Below are positions 7,141 to 14,957 of a stretch of 15,085 bases of DNA, piece after piece. Within the stretch, counting starts at the first letter, position 1. The number at the start of each line of letters is the position of its first letter. The position numbers and the translations under genes were made by a program. This DNA is from Actinomycetota bacterium (GTDB lineage: Bacteria; Actinomycetota; Actinomycetes; S36-B12; UBA5976): NCBI GenBank assembly GCA_947486505.1, contig CANKTT010000025.1, positions 1-15,085 of the forward strand. Reading direction: 5' to 3'. The notes beneath the pieces were generated by a model that made no database searches, had not been told where the DNA came from, and was given only the letters and a program-made list of their open reading frames with translations.

Positions 7141-8364
7141 ATGAAAGTCAGTCGGCGTCCCCTTTACCTGCTCGAAGGAGCAAATGCCCTGTCTGGGCTC
7201 AGTAACGCCATCGCGATCATCACCGTCCCATGGCTCATCTTTGAACGCACAGGTTCAGCAACTCAAGCTGGCATTGTGGTTGCCTTATCTGCCATTCCTG
7301 GGATCTTTATCTCACCATTTGTCGGCGCATTAATTGATCACTATGGCCGTAAGCGGGTATCGATTGGTTCAGATCTACTTTCAGCTTTGTCGGTGATGCT
7401 GTTTCCAATTTGGGATTCACTTTTTGGTTTAACGTTTGCGTCGATTGCAACCTTTGCAGTACTTGGCGCAGCTTTCGATCCAGCTGGATACACCGCTCGT
7501 AAGTCTTTGATTCCAGATGTTGCAAAAGCCAGCAACACATCAATGGACAAACTTAACTCTTGGCATGAAGCGGTGTTCTCTGGTGGTTGGGCGCTAGGTC
7601 CGGCAATTGGCGCCTTTGCAATTTCATTAGTTGGAGCAGCTAATTCAATGTGGATTGTTTTCGGGGCTTTCCTCTTGGCCATTGTCTTGATCGCTATGTT
7701 GCATGTTGGGGACCTTGGCCTGGAGCATCGCGAAGAAATCAATGATCAAGAAAAGTTTTGGACTAGCACGCTGCGTGGCTTGCAGGTGCTTAAGTCCGAT
7801 AAAGCTATGTATTACCTAACGCTGTCTATCGTGTTTTTAGCCATGGTTTACTTGCCAACCGAGTCTGTTGTTTTACCAAAGTACTTCTCGGACATAAATG
7901 ACCCACGTGGATTGGGTTATGTTTTGTCATCAATGGCGCTTGGTGGCATCGCAACCACGCTTGCATACCCAATATTAGTGAAGCATTTCAAGAAGCGCAG
8001 TATCGTTATCGGCGCGCTCGCTGCAACTTCGCTTGCCATGATTCCGATGACGTTCTTCCCCTCAATTGGATTGTTCGTCTTCGCCGGATTCTTGCTTGGA
8101 CTCGGTTGGGGTCCAATGAACCCGTTAATGAATTCCATGGTTCAACAACGAGTTGCGCCACACATTCAAGGCCGAGTTTTTGGTGTACAAACTTCCTTGT
8201 TTTATGCCAGCGGCCCGATTGGAATGTTTGTAACAGGTGTAAGTGTTGATGCATTTGGTGTGCGCCCGGTATACATCGCTGCCGTTTCAATCTTGATTGT
8301 CTTCCAGTTATTCATAATGTTCTTGCCAGATCTCCACGATTTGGATCGCGAAGCGCAATACTAG
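7141..8364 (+). CDS. MFS transporter, probable drug/metabolite exporter
   Basis: A 407-residue major facilitator superfamily protein with about 12 predicted membrane helices. Helix 1 is near residues 14-35, helix 2 near 43-65, and helix 12 near 376-396, with a charged central loop at about 188-222. The loop 2-3 signature is GALIDHYGRKR (62-72), close to MFS motif A. The C-half segment GRVFGVQTSLFYASGP (about 344-359) resembles the MFS_3/EntS-type proton-coupled exporters. The substrate cannot be told from sequence. The ATG follows AAAGG by only 3 bases, a poor spacing, and I found no convincing plus-strand promoter in the 214-bp gap shared with rplM. It ends 4 bases before the serine hydrolase gene and probably forms an operon with it. 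Confidence 0.9.
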   Translation: MKVSRRPLYLLEGANALSGLSNAIAIITVPWLIFERTGSATQAGIVVALSAIPGIFISPFVGALIDHYGRKRVSIGSDLLSALSVMLFPIWDSLFGLTFASIATFAVLGAAFDPAGYTARKSLIPDVAKASNTSMDKLNSWHEAVFSGGWALGPAIGAFAISLVGAANSMWIVFGAFLLAIVLIAMLHVGDLGLEHREEINDQEKFWTSTLRGLQVLKSDKAMYYLTLSIVFLAMVYLPTESVVLPKYFSDINDPRGLGYVLSSMALGGIATTLAYPILVKHFKKRSIVIGALAATSLAMIPMTFFPSIGLFVFAGFLLGLGWGPMNPLMNSMVQQRVAPHIQGRVFGVQTSLFYASGPIGMFVTGVSVDAFGVRPVYIAAVSILIVFQLFIMFLPDLHDLDREAQY

Positions 8365-8368
8365 AGAA

Positions 8369-9493
8369 ATGACTAGGCCCACACTTGATAACTGGCTACT
8401 TCCGGAAAATACATTTTGGTCATTTCGGCATGTTCGGGAGTTGATTCCAACCGCTCAGGTTGACTGTGCAAAATCACCCCGAGTGTTAAACCAAAAGATC
8501 AACAACGCACTTGGCGAGGTTTCAGTAGAAACCCATACTGGGCCTCAAAAGATGTCTGACTATTTGTCGAGTACTAGTACCGACGCTTTCACTGTGGCAA
8601 AAGGTGATGATCTGGTTTTTGAATGGCTGGCTCCTGGAGTTAGCGATGTTGAGCCGCACTTAATATTTAGTGTCACCAAATCATTTACTGGAATGTTGGT
8701 GGGTGCTTTGGTGCAAGAGGGTCTCATTGATGTTGATGCTTTAGTTACAAAGTATGTCCCTGAAATTGCTGATAGCGGTTTTGGAGATGCAACGGTTCGC
8801 AATTTGCTGGACATGGCCGCCAGTTATCAATTCGAAGAGGACTACACCCCGGGCCCAGACATCATTGCGTATCGGCATTCCGTAGGTTGGTATCCAGCTC
8901 CACTAGGAGCACCGAACTTGCATGACTTCATTGCCTCCCGCAAAAAAGAGGGAGAGCATGGTCAGAAGTTCCGCTACATGTCGCCAACTACCGACCTAGT
9001 TGGATGGGTAATCGAAGCAGCCAGTGGGATGCCATATGCCGAAGCACTTTCCAAATACATTTGGAGCAAGATTGGCACCGAGGCGCCGGCTCACATTACG
9101 GTTGACCGAACCGGAGCGCCTCGAGCAGCTGGCGGCCTTTCCGCAATCCCCCGCGACTTAGTTCGCTTTGGCATGATGATGCGCGACGGTGGCATGGGAA
9201 CTGTTGATCCAGAGTTCTTGGAAGATGCCTTCCAAGCTGGCAGCGCCGAGCAATGGGCAATTGGCGACTTCAAGGACTTCTTTGAAAAGGGTGTGTATCG
9301 ATCCTTCTGTTACAAACCAGGTGTTGATCCCGACGTGATTATGGGTATTGGAATTCACGGTCAGATGCTTTATGTTGATCGACCACGCGGAGTTGTAGTG
9401 GCTAAGCAATCGTCGTGGCCGAATCCAGACTCTGAAGAAATGCACCTTGACGCATTTAACGCCTGCCGGGCAATTGCCCATGCGCTTAGCTAG
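8369..9493 (+). CDS. Serine hydrolase, beta-lactamase class C / NylB-like
   Basis: A 374-residue protein with the serine beta-lactamase/penicillin-binding fold. The nucleophile motif SxxK is S101-V-T-K104 (IFSVTKSFTGMLVG). The second motif is Y203-M-S205 within FRYMSPTTDLVGW. The third position, usually KTG, is HGQ (330-332) in GIGIHGQMLYVDRP. The YxS motif followed by Thr-Asp and Gly-Trp, and the HGQ motif, are closer to the 6-aminohexanoate-dimer hydrolase (NylB)/esterase branch than to true beta-lactamases. An amide or ester hydrolase is therefore more likely than antibiotic resistance. No signal peptide is visible: the N-terminus is polar, so a cytoplasmic location is likely. It follows the MFS gene after 4 bases without a strong Shine-Dalgarno sequence, which suggests coupling. 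Confidence 0.88.
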   Translation: MTRPTLDNWLLPENTFWSFRHVRELIPTAQVDCAKSPRVLNQKINNALGEVSVETHTGPQKMSDYLSSTSTDAFTVAKGDDLVFEWLAPGVSDVEPHLIFSVTKSFTGMLVGALVQEGLIDVDALVTKYVPEIADSGFGDATVRNLLDMAASYQFEEDYTPGPDIIAYRHSVGWYPAPLGAPNLHDFIASRKKEGEHGQKFRYMSPTTDLVGWVIEAASGMPYAEALSKYIWSKIGTEAPAHITVDRTGAPRAAGGLSAIPRDLVRFGMMMRDGGMGTVDPEFLEDAFQAGSAEQWAIGDFKDFFEKGVYRSFCYKPGVDPDVIMGIGIHGQMLYVDRPRGVVVAKQSSWPNPDSEEMHLDAFNACRAIAHALS

Positions 9494-9497
9494 CTCA

Positions 9498-9558
9498 AGG
9501 AAATTACGCCTGTAATTCCCAGTACTTAGCGCAGGAAATTACGCCTGTAATTCCCAGT
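9498..9558. repeat. Two direct copies of a 26-bp repeat, 35-bp period
   Basis: The same 26 bases occur at 9498-9523 and 9533-9558 without mismatch. The second copy contains the last codons and stop of the minus-strand ABM gene; the first lies in the 45-bp gap after the serine hydrolase stop. Each copy carries an imperfect dyad, AATTAC-GCCT-GTAATT, extended by two G-C pairs beyond one mismatch. The pair sits exactly between convergent genes and could act as tandem weak terminators. Confidence 0.85.
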
Positions 9559-9829
9559 GCGTTACCTCTGGTGGGTTAGCGAAAAATGGTCCAATTAGGC
9601 CACGCCACTGCGGAAATAATTCAGATTCGCGAAATCCAACCATGTGGTCCTCGACAGTGTCCCAACCGATTGCGATTAAGTAAGTTGATGGCTTCTCAAC
9701 ACCTCGGTGCACGTGAATAACTTGAAACCCCTTGGCTTGCGAAACAACCGCCTTGGCTTGTTCCATTGCCGCTTCAAATTCCAGCTCTTTGCCTGGCACG
9801 ATTTCCATGAATGCAGTTTCCATAATCAT
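9539..9829 (-). CDS. Antibiotic biosynthesis monooxygenase (ABM) domain protein
   Basis: A 96-residue single-domain dimeric alpha-beta barrel protein of the ABM type. It begins MIMETAFMEIVPGKE and ends near PPEVTHWELQA, with the family-like segments HVHRGVEKPSTYL and FRESELFPQWRGLIGPFF. Members include quinol monooxygenases and haem-degrading or stress-related proteins; nothing here selects among them. The open frame continues upstream to an ATG at 9949, giving 136 residues. That extra part lies inside the ABC-F coding region and does not look like domain sequence, so I chose the ATG at 9829, 10 bases after the ABC-F stop. A second ATG is at 9823. It is probably co-transcribed with the ABC-F gene. 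Its 3' end is duplicated just downstream. Confidence 0.82.
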   Translation of the reverse strand: MIMETAFMEIVPGKELEFEAAMEQAKAVVSQAKGFQVIHVHRGVEKPSTYLIAIGWDTVEDHMVGFRESELFPQWRGLIGPFFANPPEVTHWELQA

Positions 9830-9839
9830 GGTTGCCAGA

Positions 9840-11513
9840 TTACCTTTTAGCTCGCTTCTCATCCCACACTGGCTCATCAGATTCTCGAACTGTGGACTCT
9901 CCGCTAAAAACAACGAACCGGTCCATAGTCCTTGAGAACCAACGATCATGAGTTACCGCAAGCACAGTTCCTTCGAAGGCATCAAGGGCTCTCTCCAAAG
10001 CTTCGGCGGATTCAAGATCTAAATTGTCTGTTGGTTCATCCAGTAACAACAAAGTTGCGCCAGATAGCTCAAGTAACAGAATCTGGAATCTAGCTTGCTG
10101 ACCACCGGAAAGTGATTCAAACTTTTGTTCGCTTGCTCCAGCTAAGCCATAGCGATCAAGTGCTCTAGCAGATTGTTCCTGTTGCATACCGTTTCGATGT
10201 TCATCGCCACGATGCAAAATCTCGATCAAAGTTTTGCCCATTAGTTCAGGGTGATGGTGAGTTTGAGCAAACCAACCTGGACGAATCCGGGCGCCAAGCT
10301 TCGCAACTCCGGTATGGGCAACAGGGTCAATCGTGACATCACTGATCGGCAAATGTTCTAACTCAGGATCCGATCCACCGGCAGCAAGTAACCGCAGGAA
10401 GTGACTCTTGCCAGAACCATTAGCACCAAGGATTCCTACGCGTTCGCCAAACCAGATCTCAAGATCAAATGGTTCAACTAATCCAGTTAGTGAAAGTTGC
10501 TCACAAACCACAGCCCGTTTTCCTGTGCGACCACCCTTGAGGCGCATTTTTACATTTTGTTCAATTGGAATTTCTTGAGGTGGGCCTATCTCTTCGAATT
10601 TTTTTAATCGAGTTTGCGCGGCTTGGTAACGCGAAGCCAATCCGTCGTTGAATTTTGCTTTAACTTTGAGCATCTGAACCAGATCTTTAATCTTTTGGTG
10701 CTCTTCATCCCAACGACGTCTGAGTTCTTCTAGGCGAGCAAATCGGTCTTTGCGGGCTTGGCCATGCGAGGCGAAGCCGGCGCCGTGAATCCAGACCGAA
10801 TTTCCAGCATGGCCTAACTCAAGAGTCACAATCTGCTTTGCAGTGTTGGCTAACAACTCGCGATCGTGACTTACATATAAAACGGTCTTCTTGGTTTCAT
10901 TTAACTGGTCTTCTAGCCACTTCTTGCCCGGAACATCAAGGTAGTTATCAGGCTCATCAAGTAACAGAACTTCTTCTGGGCCACGCAGTAATGCCTCGAG
11001 GACTAACCGCTTCTGCTCGCCACCGGAAAGACTGCCGGCGGATCTATGTTGTGCTTGATCAAATTGCAACTGAATTGCAGCCATAGTGCAGACGTCCCAA
11101 AGAACTTCGATGTCGTAACCGCCAACATCGGCCCAGTCAGCAATCGCTTGGGCGTAGGCAATTTGATTCTTTTCGCTGTCGTCTTCCATCATGGCTAACT
11201 CGGTGGCATCAATTCGAGCTGCTGTTTGAGCAATAGCTGGTGGTGCAACTGTGAGTAGTAAGTCTCGAACCGTGCCGTCGGTCATGTGTCCCACAAACTG
11301 ACGCATTACGCCCAGTCCACCGGTGCGAGCAATGCTTCCTTCATGCGGTTGTTCGTCACCAGCAATCATTCGCATCAGCGTTGACTTGCCAGCGCCATTT
11401 GCTCCTATGAGTGCGACAATCGCTCCTTCACCTACACGGAAGGAAACATCAAGTAACAGAATCCGACCATCAGGTAGTGAATAAGTTACATGCTGGACAT
11501 CAAGATGCCCCAT
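9840..11513 (-). CDS. ABC-F family ATPase (ribosome-associated type)
   Basis: A 557-residue protein with two ABC ATPase domains and no membrane segment, the ABC-F layout. The first domain has GANGAGKS (37-44), LSGGE (162-166) and LLLDEPDNYLD (183-193). The linker at about 246-330 is highly charged and helical. The second domain has GANGSGKS (363-370), LSGGQ (468-472), LLLLDEPTDNLD (488-499) and THDRWF (521-526). Both catalytic glutamates are present (E187, E493), so both sites should hydrolyse ATP. ABC-F proteins bind the ribosomal E site and act as translation factors or give resistance to ribosome-targeting drugs; the sequence does not decide which. The ATG overlaps the truA end by 14 bases and is supported by AAGGGA 5 bases upstream. 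The first-domain DEPDNYLD differs from the usual DEPTNHLD. Confidence 0.93.
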   Translation of the reverse strand: MGHLDVQHVTYSLPDGRILLLDVSFRVGEGAIVALIGANGAGKSTLMRMIAGDEQPHEGSIARTGGLGVMRQFVGHMTDGTVRDLLLTVAPPAIAQTAARIDATELAMMEDDSEKNQIAYAQAIADWADVGGYDIEVLWDVCTMAAIQLQFDQAQHRSAGSLSGGEQKRLVLEALLRGPEEVLLLDEPDNYLDVPGKKWLEDQLNETKKTVLYVSHDRELLANTAKQIVTLELGHAGNSVWIHGAGFASHGQARKDRFARLEELRRRWDEEHQKIKDLVQMLKVKAKFNDGLASRYQAAQTRLKKFEEIGPPQEIPIEQNVKMRLKGGRTGKRAVVCEQLSLTGLVEPFDLEIWFGERVGILGANGSGKSHFLRLLAAGGSDPELEHLPISDVTIDPVAHTGVAKLGARIRPGWFAQTHHHPELMGKTLIEILHRGDEHRNGMQQEQSARALDRYGLAGASEQKFESLSGGQQARFQILLLELSGATLLLLDEPTDNLDLESAEALERALDAFEGTVLAVTHDRWFSRTMDRFVVFSGESTVRESDEPVWDEKRAKR

Positions 11514-12354
11514 CGGAATCCCTTACCTGCAAAGTTTCTGCGATCCGCTTGGCATACTCACTTGCATCGGGATACTTAACATCGACCAAAGTAAGGCCCA
11601 AGGCAGGAGCTGCGAATACATGAGCTTCCCGCTCCTTGCCAGCCAGATAATTCTCTAGCCAGGCTTTTTCGAATTTGCCTTCACCGATTGCAAGTACTGC
11701 GCCAATCAAGCCGCGCACCATTGAATAGCAAAATGCATCTGCTTCTAATTCGACTTTGATTAATCCGTCGGCGGTTTCAGTCCAGTCAAACTTCATCAAA
11801 GTTCGAATTGTTGTGGCACCTTCGCGCTTTTTACAAAATGCAGAAAAGTCATGCAGTCCAATTAGAGCTTGGCTGGCATCATTCATTGCTGGAACATCTA
11901 GTGGCAGGTAACTGCGATGGGCTCGATCTCGTAACAATGGATTGCGCTGTCCCTGATAAATCAAGTACTCATAACTTCTCGATAACGCTGCAAACCTGGC
12001 ATCAAAGTCTGGGGTTGTGACTTCGAGTCCCTGGATGGAAATATCTTCCGGCAGGATCGCATTAATTTTGTAAGTCAGATCTTTCATTTCCATTGCATCT
12101 GTTTCAGCAATGTCGAAATGAATCACTTGGGCAGTTGCATGCACTCCAGCGTCGGTTCGGCCAGCGCACTGAACAATTACCCGATCGACTCGAAGCAAAG
12201 TTGAGATGGCGGTTTCGAGTTCGCCTTGCACAGTGCGACGATCTGGTTGCATTCCCCAGCCAGAAAAATCTTTACCGTCGTATGCAATTTTGCCGCGAAT
12301 GCGAATGAGCCCCTGCGCTGCGTTAGCAACGAGGGGCTCATTCGATAGAACCAT
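11500..12354 (-). CDS. truA: tRNA pseudouridine(38-40) synthase TruA
   Basis: A 284-residue pseudouridine synthase that modifies U38-U40 in the tRNA anticodon arm. The catalytic aspartate is D68 in CAGRTDAGVHA (63-73). The core begins at about residue 17 with IRIRGKIAYDGKDFSGW and ends with the family's ALGLTLVDVKYP. The first 16 residues have no counterpart in the core, and the DNA encoding them forms a 13-bp hairpin. No other in-frame ATG, GTG or TTG occurs between this ATG and the core, so the start is probably right. It lies 4 bases after the rplQ stop without a Shine-Dalgarno sequence, suggesting reinitiation. Its 3' end overlaps the ABC-F start by 14 bases. Confidence 0.95.
   Translation of the reverse strand: MVLSNEPLVANAAQGLIRIRGKIAYDGKDFSGWGMQPDRRTVQGELETAISTLLRVDRVIVQCAGRTDAGVHATAQVIHFDIAETDAMEMKDLTYKINAILPEDISIQGLEVTTPDFDARFAALSRSYEYLIYQGQRNPLLRDRAHRSYLPLDVPAMNDASQALIGLHDFSAFCKKREGATTIRTLMKFDWTETADGLIKVELEADAFCYSMVRGLIGAVLAIGEGKFEKAWLENYLAGKEREAHVFAAPALGLTLVDVKYPDASEYAKRIAETLQVRDSDGAS
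11519..11524 (-). promoter_or_regulatory. Ribosome binding site of the ABC-F gene, inside truA
   Basis: AAGGGA on the minus strand, 5 bases before the ABC-F ATG and inside the last codons of truA. It fixes the overlapping start and implies translation of ABC-F directly after TruA. Confidence 0.7.
12302..12344. other. 13-bp perfect hairpin in the 5' coding end of truA
   Basis: CGAATGAGCCCCT (12302-12314) and AGGGGCTCATTCG (12332-12344) pair without mismatch around a 17-base loop. The loop itself contains a 4-bp CGTT/AACG dyad. It begins 8 bases after the start of truA and covers codons 4 to 18. No T-run follows in the direction of transcription. It may be an attenuator, an RNA-processing site or a translation brake between rplQ and truA. 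Confidence 0.7.
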
Positions 12355-12358
12355 TTAA

Positions 12359-13069
12359 TTACGCTTCGTCAGTTTTTTCTTCCGAATCGGCAGTGTCATC
12401 TTCCGATGCAACTGCTTCTTCGGAGGCAGCTTCTTCTTCAATTACTGCAACTTCTTCAACGGCAGCTATTTCTTCAGCTGAGTCCACTACCTCGTCTACT
12501 ACGGTTTCAGATGGAACATCAATTTCGCCTTCCGATGCAATTACATCTGCGTCGCCTTCCGATTCAACGGCTTCGCCGGAATCGGCAGCATCGGCCTCGA
12601 CCGCTGGAGCCGCTGCTGCTTCCTTAGCTGCTGCAGCGTCTTTTGCTGCCTTAGCCATTTCGGCTTCCTTTGCTGCCCGACGCGCAACACCTTCAGCAGC
12701 GCGAGCTGCATCTAGTGCTTCAACAAGTTCAATCACTGCCATAGGAGCGTTGTCGCCCTTACGTGGACCAATCTTGACGATGCGGGTGTAGCCACCTTCG
12801 CGATTTTCGTAGCGTGGACCAATCTCAGCGAAAAGTGTGTGTACTACATCCTTGTTGCGGATGACTGTCAAAACTCGACGACGGGCATGTAGATCGCCCT
12901 TCTTTGAGATTGTGATCAATCGCTCGGCAACTGGACGCAGACGACGTGCGCGTGCTTCAGTCGTTGTGATGCGACCATGCTCGAACAACGCAGTTGCGAG
13001 GTTAGCCAAGATTAGGCGCTCATGGGCTGGACTTCCGCCCATTCGCTTGCCCTTGGATGGCTGTGGCAT
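12359..13069 (-). CDS. rplQ: 50S ribosomal protein L17 (bL17) with long acidic C-terminal extension
   Basis: A 236-residue protein, about twice the bL17 core. The core (1 to about 118) starts [19 protein letters not shown] and ends [19 protein letters not shown], and sits near the peptide exit tunnel of the 50S subunit. Residues 119-155 form an Ala/Lys/Glu-rich likely helix. Residues 156-236 are strongly acidic: roughly 30 of 80 are Asp or Glu, with one Lys. The tail-coding DNA carries short repeats, for example CTTCCGATGCAA (plus strand) at 12400-12411 and 12529-12540. C-terminal L17 extensions are known in Actinobacteria. The start is fixed by AGGAGA (13075-13080) 5 bases before the ATG. 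It follows rpoA by 40 bases and precedes truA by 4. Confidence 0.97.
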   Translation of the reverse strand: MPQPSKGKRMGGSPAHERLILANLATALFEHGRITTTEARARRLRPVAERLITISKKGDLHARRRVLTVIRNKDVVHTLFAEIGPRYENREGGYTRIVKIGPRKGDNAPMAVIELVEALDAARAAEGVARRAAKEAEMAKAAKDAAAAKEAAAAPAVEADAADSGEAVESEGDADVIASEGEIDVPSETVVDEVVDSAEEIAAVEEVAVIEEEAASEEAVASEDDTADSEEKTDEA

Positions 13070-13109
13070 GTTTCTCTCCTGTCAATTCGTTACTGGAAAC
13101 GAGAACTCG

Positions 13110-14246
13110 TTAGAGCTGCTCGTCCTCAGCGAAACTTTGGTCGTCATCGGCGGTTGTGTCTTCTGCTGCTGCATCATCGGCTACTAATGCAACTGGTGCT
13201 GCTTCGGACTGGAAAGTTGCATATGAACCAGCTGGCGCAAATGCTTCTTCTTCGTCTTCGTTGTAATCATCGTCGAATGCCGATGCGTACTGGCTTGGGT
13301 CAAATCCTGGAGGTGAATCCTTAAGTGCAATTCCCATGGAAGCTAACTTGTCCTTGACTTCGTCAATTGACTTGGCGCCAAAATTACGGATGTCCATCAA
13401 GTCTGCTTCGGAACGTGTGATCAGTTCTCCAACAGTGTGGATTCCTTCACGCTTTAGACAGTTGTATGAACGAACTGTTAGATCAAGTGCTTCAACCGGC
13501 ATGCTTAGCTGTTCGGCTGCAAACTGATCAGTTACTGATGGACCAATTTCGATACCTTCAGCGTCAACGTTAAGTTCACGAGCTAGACCGAATAGTTCAA
13601 CAAGTGTTGCTCCAGCAGATGCAATTGCATCGCGCGGTGCGATTGATCCCTTGGTCTCAACATCGATTACAAGTGAGTCGAAGTCAGTGCGCTGTTCTAC
13701 ACGTGTTGCTTCAACCTTGTAAGTAACCTTAAGAACTGGTGAATAGATTGAGTCGATTGGAATTCGCCCAATTTCTCCACCTGAAGCTTTGTTGTTCGCA
13801 GCCGAGATGTAACCGCGACCCTGTTCAACAACGATTTCCATGTCTAGCTTGCCCTTGTCGTTCAGGGTAGCTAGGAACAATTCTGGATTGAAGATTTCAA
13901 CGCCAGCTGGTGGCGCAATGTCAGCAGCTGTTACTGGACCTGGGCCCTGCTTCTTCAAGTACATAGTTACTGGCTCATCGAACTGTGAAGACACAACCAA
14001 GTTCTTAAGGTTCAGGATGACTTCTGTGATGTCTTCCTTAACGCCTTCGATGGTGGTGAATTCATGTAGAACGCCATCAAGCTTGATGCTAGTGATTGCT
14101 GCACCCGGGATGGATGAAAGCAAAGTACGGCGTAGTGAGTTACCAAGTGTGTAACCAAAACCTGGTTCTAGCGGTGAAAGCACAAAGCGGGAACGAGTTT
14201 CGGATAGTACTTCTTCTTTTAGATCTGGGCGGACTGAGATCAGCAC
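13110..14246 (-). CDS. rpoA: DNA-directed RNA polymerase subunit alpha
   Basis: A 378-residue alpha subunit, longer than most because of its tail. The N-terminal dimerisation domain (1 to about 235) includes [14 protein letters not shown] (35-48). The alpha-CTD (about 250-312) has the UP-element DNA-binding residues R259, N262, C263 and K265 (VRSYNCLK) and G290, K292, S293 and E296 ([10 protein letters not shown]). The last 60 or so residues are acidic and probably disordered, ending EDEQL; a shorter tail of this kind is usual in Actinobacteria. The start is GTG, supported by GGAAGGA (14254-14260) 7 bases upstream. It lies between rpsD and rplQ, the standard alpha-operon position. Confidence 0.98.
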   Translation of the reverse strand: MLISVRPDLKEEVLSETRSRFVLSPLEPGFGYTLGNSLRRTLLSSIPGAAITSIKLDGVLHEFTTIEGVKEDITEVILNLKNLVVSSQFDEPVTMYLKKQGPGPVTAADIAPPAGVEIFNPELFLATLNDKGKLDMEIVVEQGRGYISAANNKASGGEIGRIPIDSIYSPVLKVTYKVEATRVEQRTDFDSLVIDVETKGSIAPRDAIASAGATLVELFGLARELNVDAEGIEIGPSVTDQFAAEQLSMPVEALDLTVRSYNCLKREGIHTVGELITRSEADLMDIRNFGAKSIDEVKDKLASMGIALKDSPPGFDPSQYASAFDDDYNEDEEEAFAPAGSYATFQSEAAPVALVADDAAAEDTTADDDQSFAEDEQL

Positions 14247-14253
14247 AGTTATT

Positions 14254-14260
14254 TCCTTCC
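14254..14260 (-). promoter_or_regulatory. Ribosome binding site deciding the rpoA GTG start
   Basis: GGAAGGA on the minus strand, 7 bases before the GTG at 14246. No in-frame ATG is suitably placed, and the N-terminus [12 protein letters not shown] matches the family start. Confidence 0.75.
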
Positions 14261-14304
14261 GGCGACGACCACTATTTGAAGTCGCTGTTTGATGGGGATG
14301 TTAA

Positions 14305-14931
14305 TTACTTGGAGTAAAGTTCGACGATCAACTGTTCCTGAACTTGAGTGTCAATGACCTCACGTGCAGGTAGGGAGTGGACCAGGATGCGCATGCCAGC
14401 TGGAATAACTTCCAACCAAGCAGGAACGGTACGTTCGCCAATTTCTGCGTAAGCAACTTGGAATGGTGTCATTTCAAGTGAGGACTTACGAACTTCAATA
14501 ACGTCGTTAGGGCTAACGCGGAAAGACGGGATGTCTACCTTCTGACCATTAACAACGATATGTCCGTGACGAACAATCTGACGTGCCATGTCGCGGCTCT
14601 TTGCAAAGCCAGCGCGGAACACAACATTGTCCAGACGTGATTCAAGAATGCGAAGTAGGTTTTCACCAGTCTTGCCGTGCTTACGGCTAGCTTCTTCGTA
14701 GTATCCGCGGAACTGCTTTTCAAGCACACCGTAAATACGTGCAGTCTTTTGCTTTTCACGCATCTGTAATAAGTACTCGGATTCCTTAGCGCGTCCACGA
14801 CCATGCTGACCTGGAGGGTAAGGGCGAGATTCCATTGGGCACTTTGGTGAATCACACTTAGAGCCCTTGAGGAACAACTTTGTTTTTTCGCGACGGCAAC
14901 GCTTGCAATCGGGACCGGTATAACGAGCCAT
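14305..14931 (-). CDS. rpsD: 30S ribosomal protein S4 (uS4)
   Basis: A 208-residue uS4, a primary 16S rRNA binder that nucleates 30S assembly. The N-terminus carries four cysteines, C9, C12, C26 and C31 (CKRC ... CDSPKC), the zinc-binding 'C+' form. The S4 RNA-binding domain lies at about 98-160 ([15 protein letters not shown] ... [15 protein letters not shown]). The C-terminus IVELYSK is typical. The ATG is preceded by AGGAG about 10 bases upstream. It lies 26 bases after rpsK and 58 bases before rpoA. In other bacteria S4 represses its own operon; no leader is visible here because the operon start is outside the window. Confidence 0.98.
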   Translation of the reverse strand: MARYTGPDCKRCRREKTKLFLKGSKCDSPKCPMESRPYPPGQHGRGRAKESEYLLQMREKQKTARIYGVLEKQFRGYYEEASRKHGKTGENLLRILESRLDNVVFRAGFAKSRDMARQIVRHGHIVVNGQKVDIPSFRVSPNDVIEVRKSSLEMTPFQVAYAEIGERTVPAWLEVIPAGMRILVHSLPAREVIDTQVQEQLIVELYSK

Positions 14932-14957
14932 TAGTTTTGTCTCCTAAATTCTTCGTA

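Noticed and set aside
8369..9493. Antibiotic-resistance beta-lactamase
   Set aside because: No signal peptide is visible, and the YxS and HGQ motifs fit the NylB/esterase branch better than AmpC.
9539..9949. Longer 136-residue reading of the ABM gene starting at 9949
   Set aside because: The extra 40 residues lie within the ABC-F coding sequence and do not resemble an ABM N-terminus; the ATG at 9829 just after the ABC-F stop gives a normal-length domain.
12393..12791. Plus-strand Ser/Ala-rich open frame opposite rplQ
   Set aside because: Its repetitive composition is the antisense reading of the Glu/Ala-rich L17 tail; there is no ribosome binding site.
13098..13111. Short dyad AACGAG-AA-CTCGTT at the rpoA stop codon
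   Set aside because: With a 2-base loop it reduces to a weak stem, has no T-run, and lies within a continuous ribosomal operon; a terminator is unlikely.
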